Assembly (NCBI GenBank): GCA_030054245.1
Contig: JASGCH010000055.1
Coordinates: 168-7,726, forward strand
DNA from: Gammaproteobacteria bacterium
GTDB taxonomy: Bacteria; Pseudomonadota; Gammaproteobacteria; Burkholderiales; Burkholderiaceae_C
Length of the DNA stretch: 7,559 bases
Direction of reading: 5' to 3'
The translations under genes were made by a program, and so were the position numbers. Shown here one piece after another: positions 6,436-7,559 of the stretch. A model generated the notes under the pieces. The model was not told the DNA's origin. It was given only the letters and a program-made list of their open reading frames with translations, and did no database searches. Position 1 is the first letter of the stretch. Every line of letters starts with the position of its first letter.

Positions 6436-6506
6436 CATTTTAAATGGAGTGGAAGTATAATTAAAATGTCATTTTTGGCTATTTTTGTCAAAAAATTCAT
6501 TTTAAT
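6436..6506 (+). promoter_or_regulatory. Putative promoter/operator region of the ATPase gene
   Basis: In the 94-bp gap, CATTTTAA occurs at 6436-6443 and 6498-6505, and its inverted copy TTAAAATG at 6461-6468. The second pair extends to 9 bp (ATTAAAATG/CATTTTAAT). A perfect TATAAT (6456-6461) sits between the first two copies, without a good -35. The layout is compatible with an operator around a promoter. There is no GC-rich stem followed by a T-run, so no standard terminator for the GNAT gene is evident. Confidence 0.35.
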
Positions 6507-6508
6507 TT

Positions 6509-6513
6509 AAGGA
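6509..6513 (+). promoter_or_regulatory. Ribosome binding site of the ATPase gene
   Basis: AAGGA, followed by AAA, lies 8 nt before the ATG at 6522. It supports this start, which gives the family-typical N terminus MLVQFSVKNWRSI. Confidence 0.65.
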
Positions 6514-6521
6514 AAACCATT

Positions 6522-7493
6522 ATGTTGGTGCAATTTAGCGTGAAAAATTGGCGATCTATTAAAGACGAACAAACGCTTAGTATGGTGCAGGCTAAGGGAA
6601 ATGAATGGGAGGCTGATAATACATTTGAGGCAGGAGGTGCCCTTGGGACACCTCGTCTCTTGCGATCTCTGGTGATTTACGGTGCCAATGCCGCTGGAAA
6701 ATCCAACATAATCAATGCCATGCTTTTTATGAAGCATTATGTGGTAGGCTCAGCACAAAAGCAACTTGGCGACGCTATTGGCGTGCAACCCTTCTTGCTG
6801 GATGCGAGTGCTGAAACCGCACCCTCTGAGTTTGAAATGATTTTCCTAGCAGAAGGAGTTCGATACCAATACGGCTTTGCCGCTACTTCCCAAAGAGTGG
6901 TTGAAGAATGGCTGATAGCTTATCCCAAAGGGCGACCCCAACGCTGGTTTAGCCGTATGTCGGTTGAGGGTGATACCTACCATTGGGAATTTGGTAGTTA
7001 TTTCACCGGGTTAACTGGATCCAAACAGTTATGGCAAGATTCTACGCGTGCCAACGCCTTGTTTTTGTCGACAGCGATACAGTTGAATAACCAGCAATTA
7101 AAACCTATTTATCATTGGTTTAGGACCAAGTTATGGGTCATAGGCGGGGACGAGGGGAGCTATACTGCCTCTCTATGCACAAAAGCCGAATATCGTACCC
7201 AAATATTGACCTATTTAAAAGCCGCTGACCTAGACATTGACGAGGTTCAAGTGGAAACTCGAAAGGTAGCAGGGGATCTTCCAGATCATCTGCTGGAAGT
7301 ATTAAACTCCACCCTCCTTGAAAAACTCAAGGCTCAAGAGGTATTGGATATTAAAACGGTTCATCGTTTTGCACAGGGTAGGTCCATCCATTTTAGTATG
7401 GATGATGAGTCAGATGGTACCCAAAGGTTTTTTGCTTTGGCAGGTCCGTGGATCGAGAGTCTCGAAAAAGGGAGTATCGTGTTGGTTGATTAA
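6522..7493 (+). pseudogene. AAA15-family ATPase (COG1106, AbiLi-like), interrupted by a nonsense codon
   Basis: The first 323 codons of an ATP-binding protein of the AAA_15/AAA_21 type (COG1106), the group found in abortive-infection and related anti-phage modules, often beside an RloB-domain protein. The start MLVQFSVKNWRSIKDEQTLSM is typical. Walker A is GANAAGKS (54-61). The signature region DDESDGTQRFFALAGPWIESL is at 294-314, followed by the Walker B strand GSIVLVD (317-323). The next codon is TAA (7491-7493), where homologues have the catalytic Glu of hhhhDE. The frame after it continues to resemble the family (see the following entry), so one G-to-T change (GAA to TAA) would explain it. 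A product ending here lacks the Walker B glutamate, D-loop and H-loop and should not hydrolyse ATP. Sequencing error is the main alternative. Codon use shows no other decay. Confidence 0.85.
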
Positions 7494-7559
7494 TTGCACA
7501 CGAGTTTACATCATAAGTTATTGGAATTTATGGTCAAACTTTTTAACAACAGCGAATCC
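7494..7559 (+). pseudogene. Continuation of the AAA15 ATPase frame after the stop, cut by the window edge
   Basis: The 22 codons after the TAA are open in the same frame to the last base and read LHTSLHHKLLEFMVKLFNN and three more residues. This fits what follows Walker B in COG1106 proteins (VDELxxSLHxxLxxxLxxLF...): the D-loop Ser and the helix leading to the H-loop strand. The rest of the gene, and any RloB-like partner, lies beyond the window. No start codon or ribosome site suggests separate translation. Confidence 0.75.

Noticed and set aside
6507..6737. 76-codon minus-strand open frame over the start of the ATPase gene
   Set aside because: It is antisense to the conserved N terminus and Walker A, with no ribosome site or recognisable product.
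7491..7493. Recoded TAA (read as an amino acid)
   Set aside because: TAA is the ordinary terminator of several complete genes in the window, and no recoding signal is visible; a single substitution is simpler.

Overview
The window is a stretch of bacterial chromosome, moderately AT-rich and densely coded. The conserved rpsP-rimM-trmD block and the form of several proteins point to a betaproteobacterium, probably of Burkholderiales type. In particular, TrmD carries a three-residue-longer loop before its LDYPHYTRPE motif, as I recall from Comamonadaceae-like sequences. This placement is an inference from sequence memory, not from a search.

Layout, left to right. Positions 1-144 hold a tandem array of a roughly 39-bp repeat that enters from the left edge and stops 3 nt short of the first gene's stop codon. 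Two minus-strand genes follow, read right to left: a flotillin/YqiK-type membrane scaffold (1429-2979), then a periplasmic urea/short-amide-type ABC substrate-binding protein (148-1365) 63 nt downstream. Positions 2980-3277 are a gene-free stretch of about 300 bp with a possible promoter and a small palindrome. Next is a tight minus-strand operon, rpsP-rimM-trmD-moaC (5383 down to 3278). It combines ribosome assembly, tRNA m1G37 methylation and, unusually, molybdenum cofactor synthesis in the place where rplS is normally found. A short divergent promoter region (5384-5487) separates it from a plus-strand pair: a MAPEG-family membrane protein and a phosphinothricin/YncA-type GNAT acetyltransferase, 4 nt apart. 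The last gene (6522 to the right edge) is an AAA15-family (COG1106) ATPase of the kind found in abortive-infection modules. It is interrupted by an in-frame TAA exactly where the Walker B catalytic glutamate should be; the reading frame and the family resemblance both continue to the window edge.

The rpsP-rimM-trmD part is housekeeping. The flotillin/binding-protein pair and the MAPEG/GNAT pair look like envelope and detoxification functions, inferred only from family and spacing. The right end looks like the start of a decayed or inactivated defence locus. I see no convincing new system. The items most worth checking are the Walker B nonsense codon, the trmD-moaC coupling, the Glu in place of the TrmD catalytic Asp, and the tandem array.
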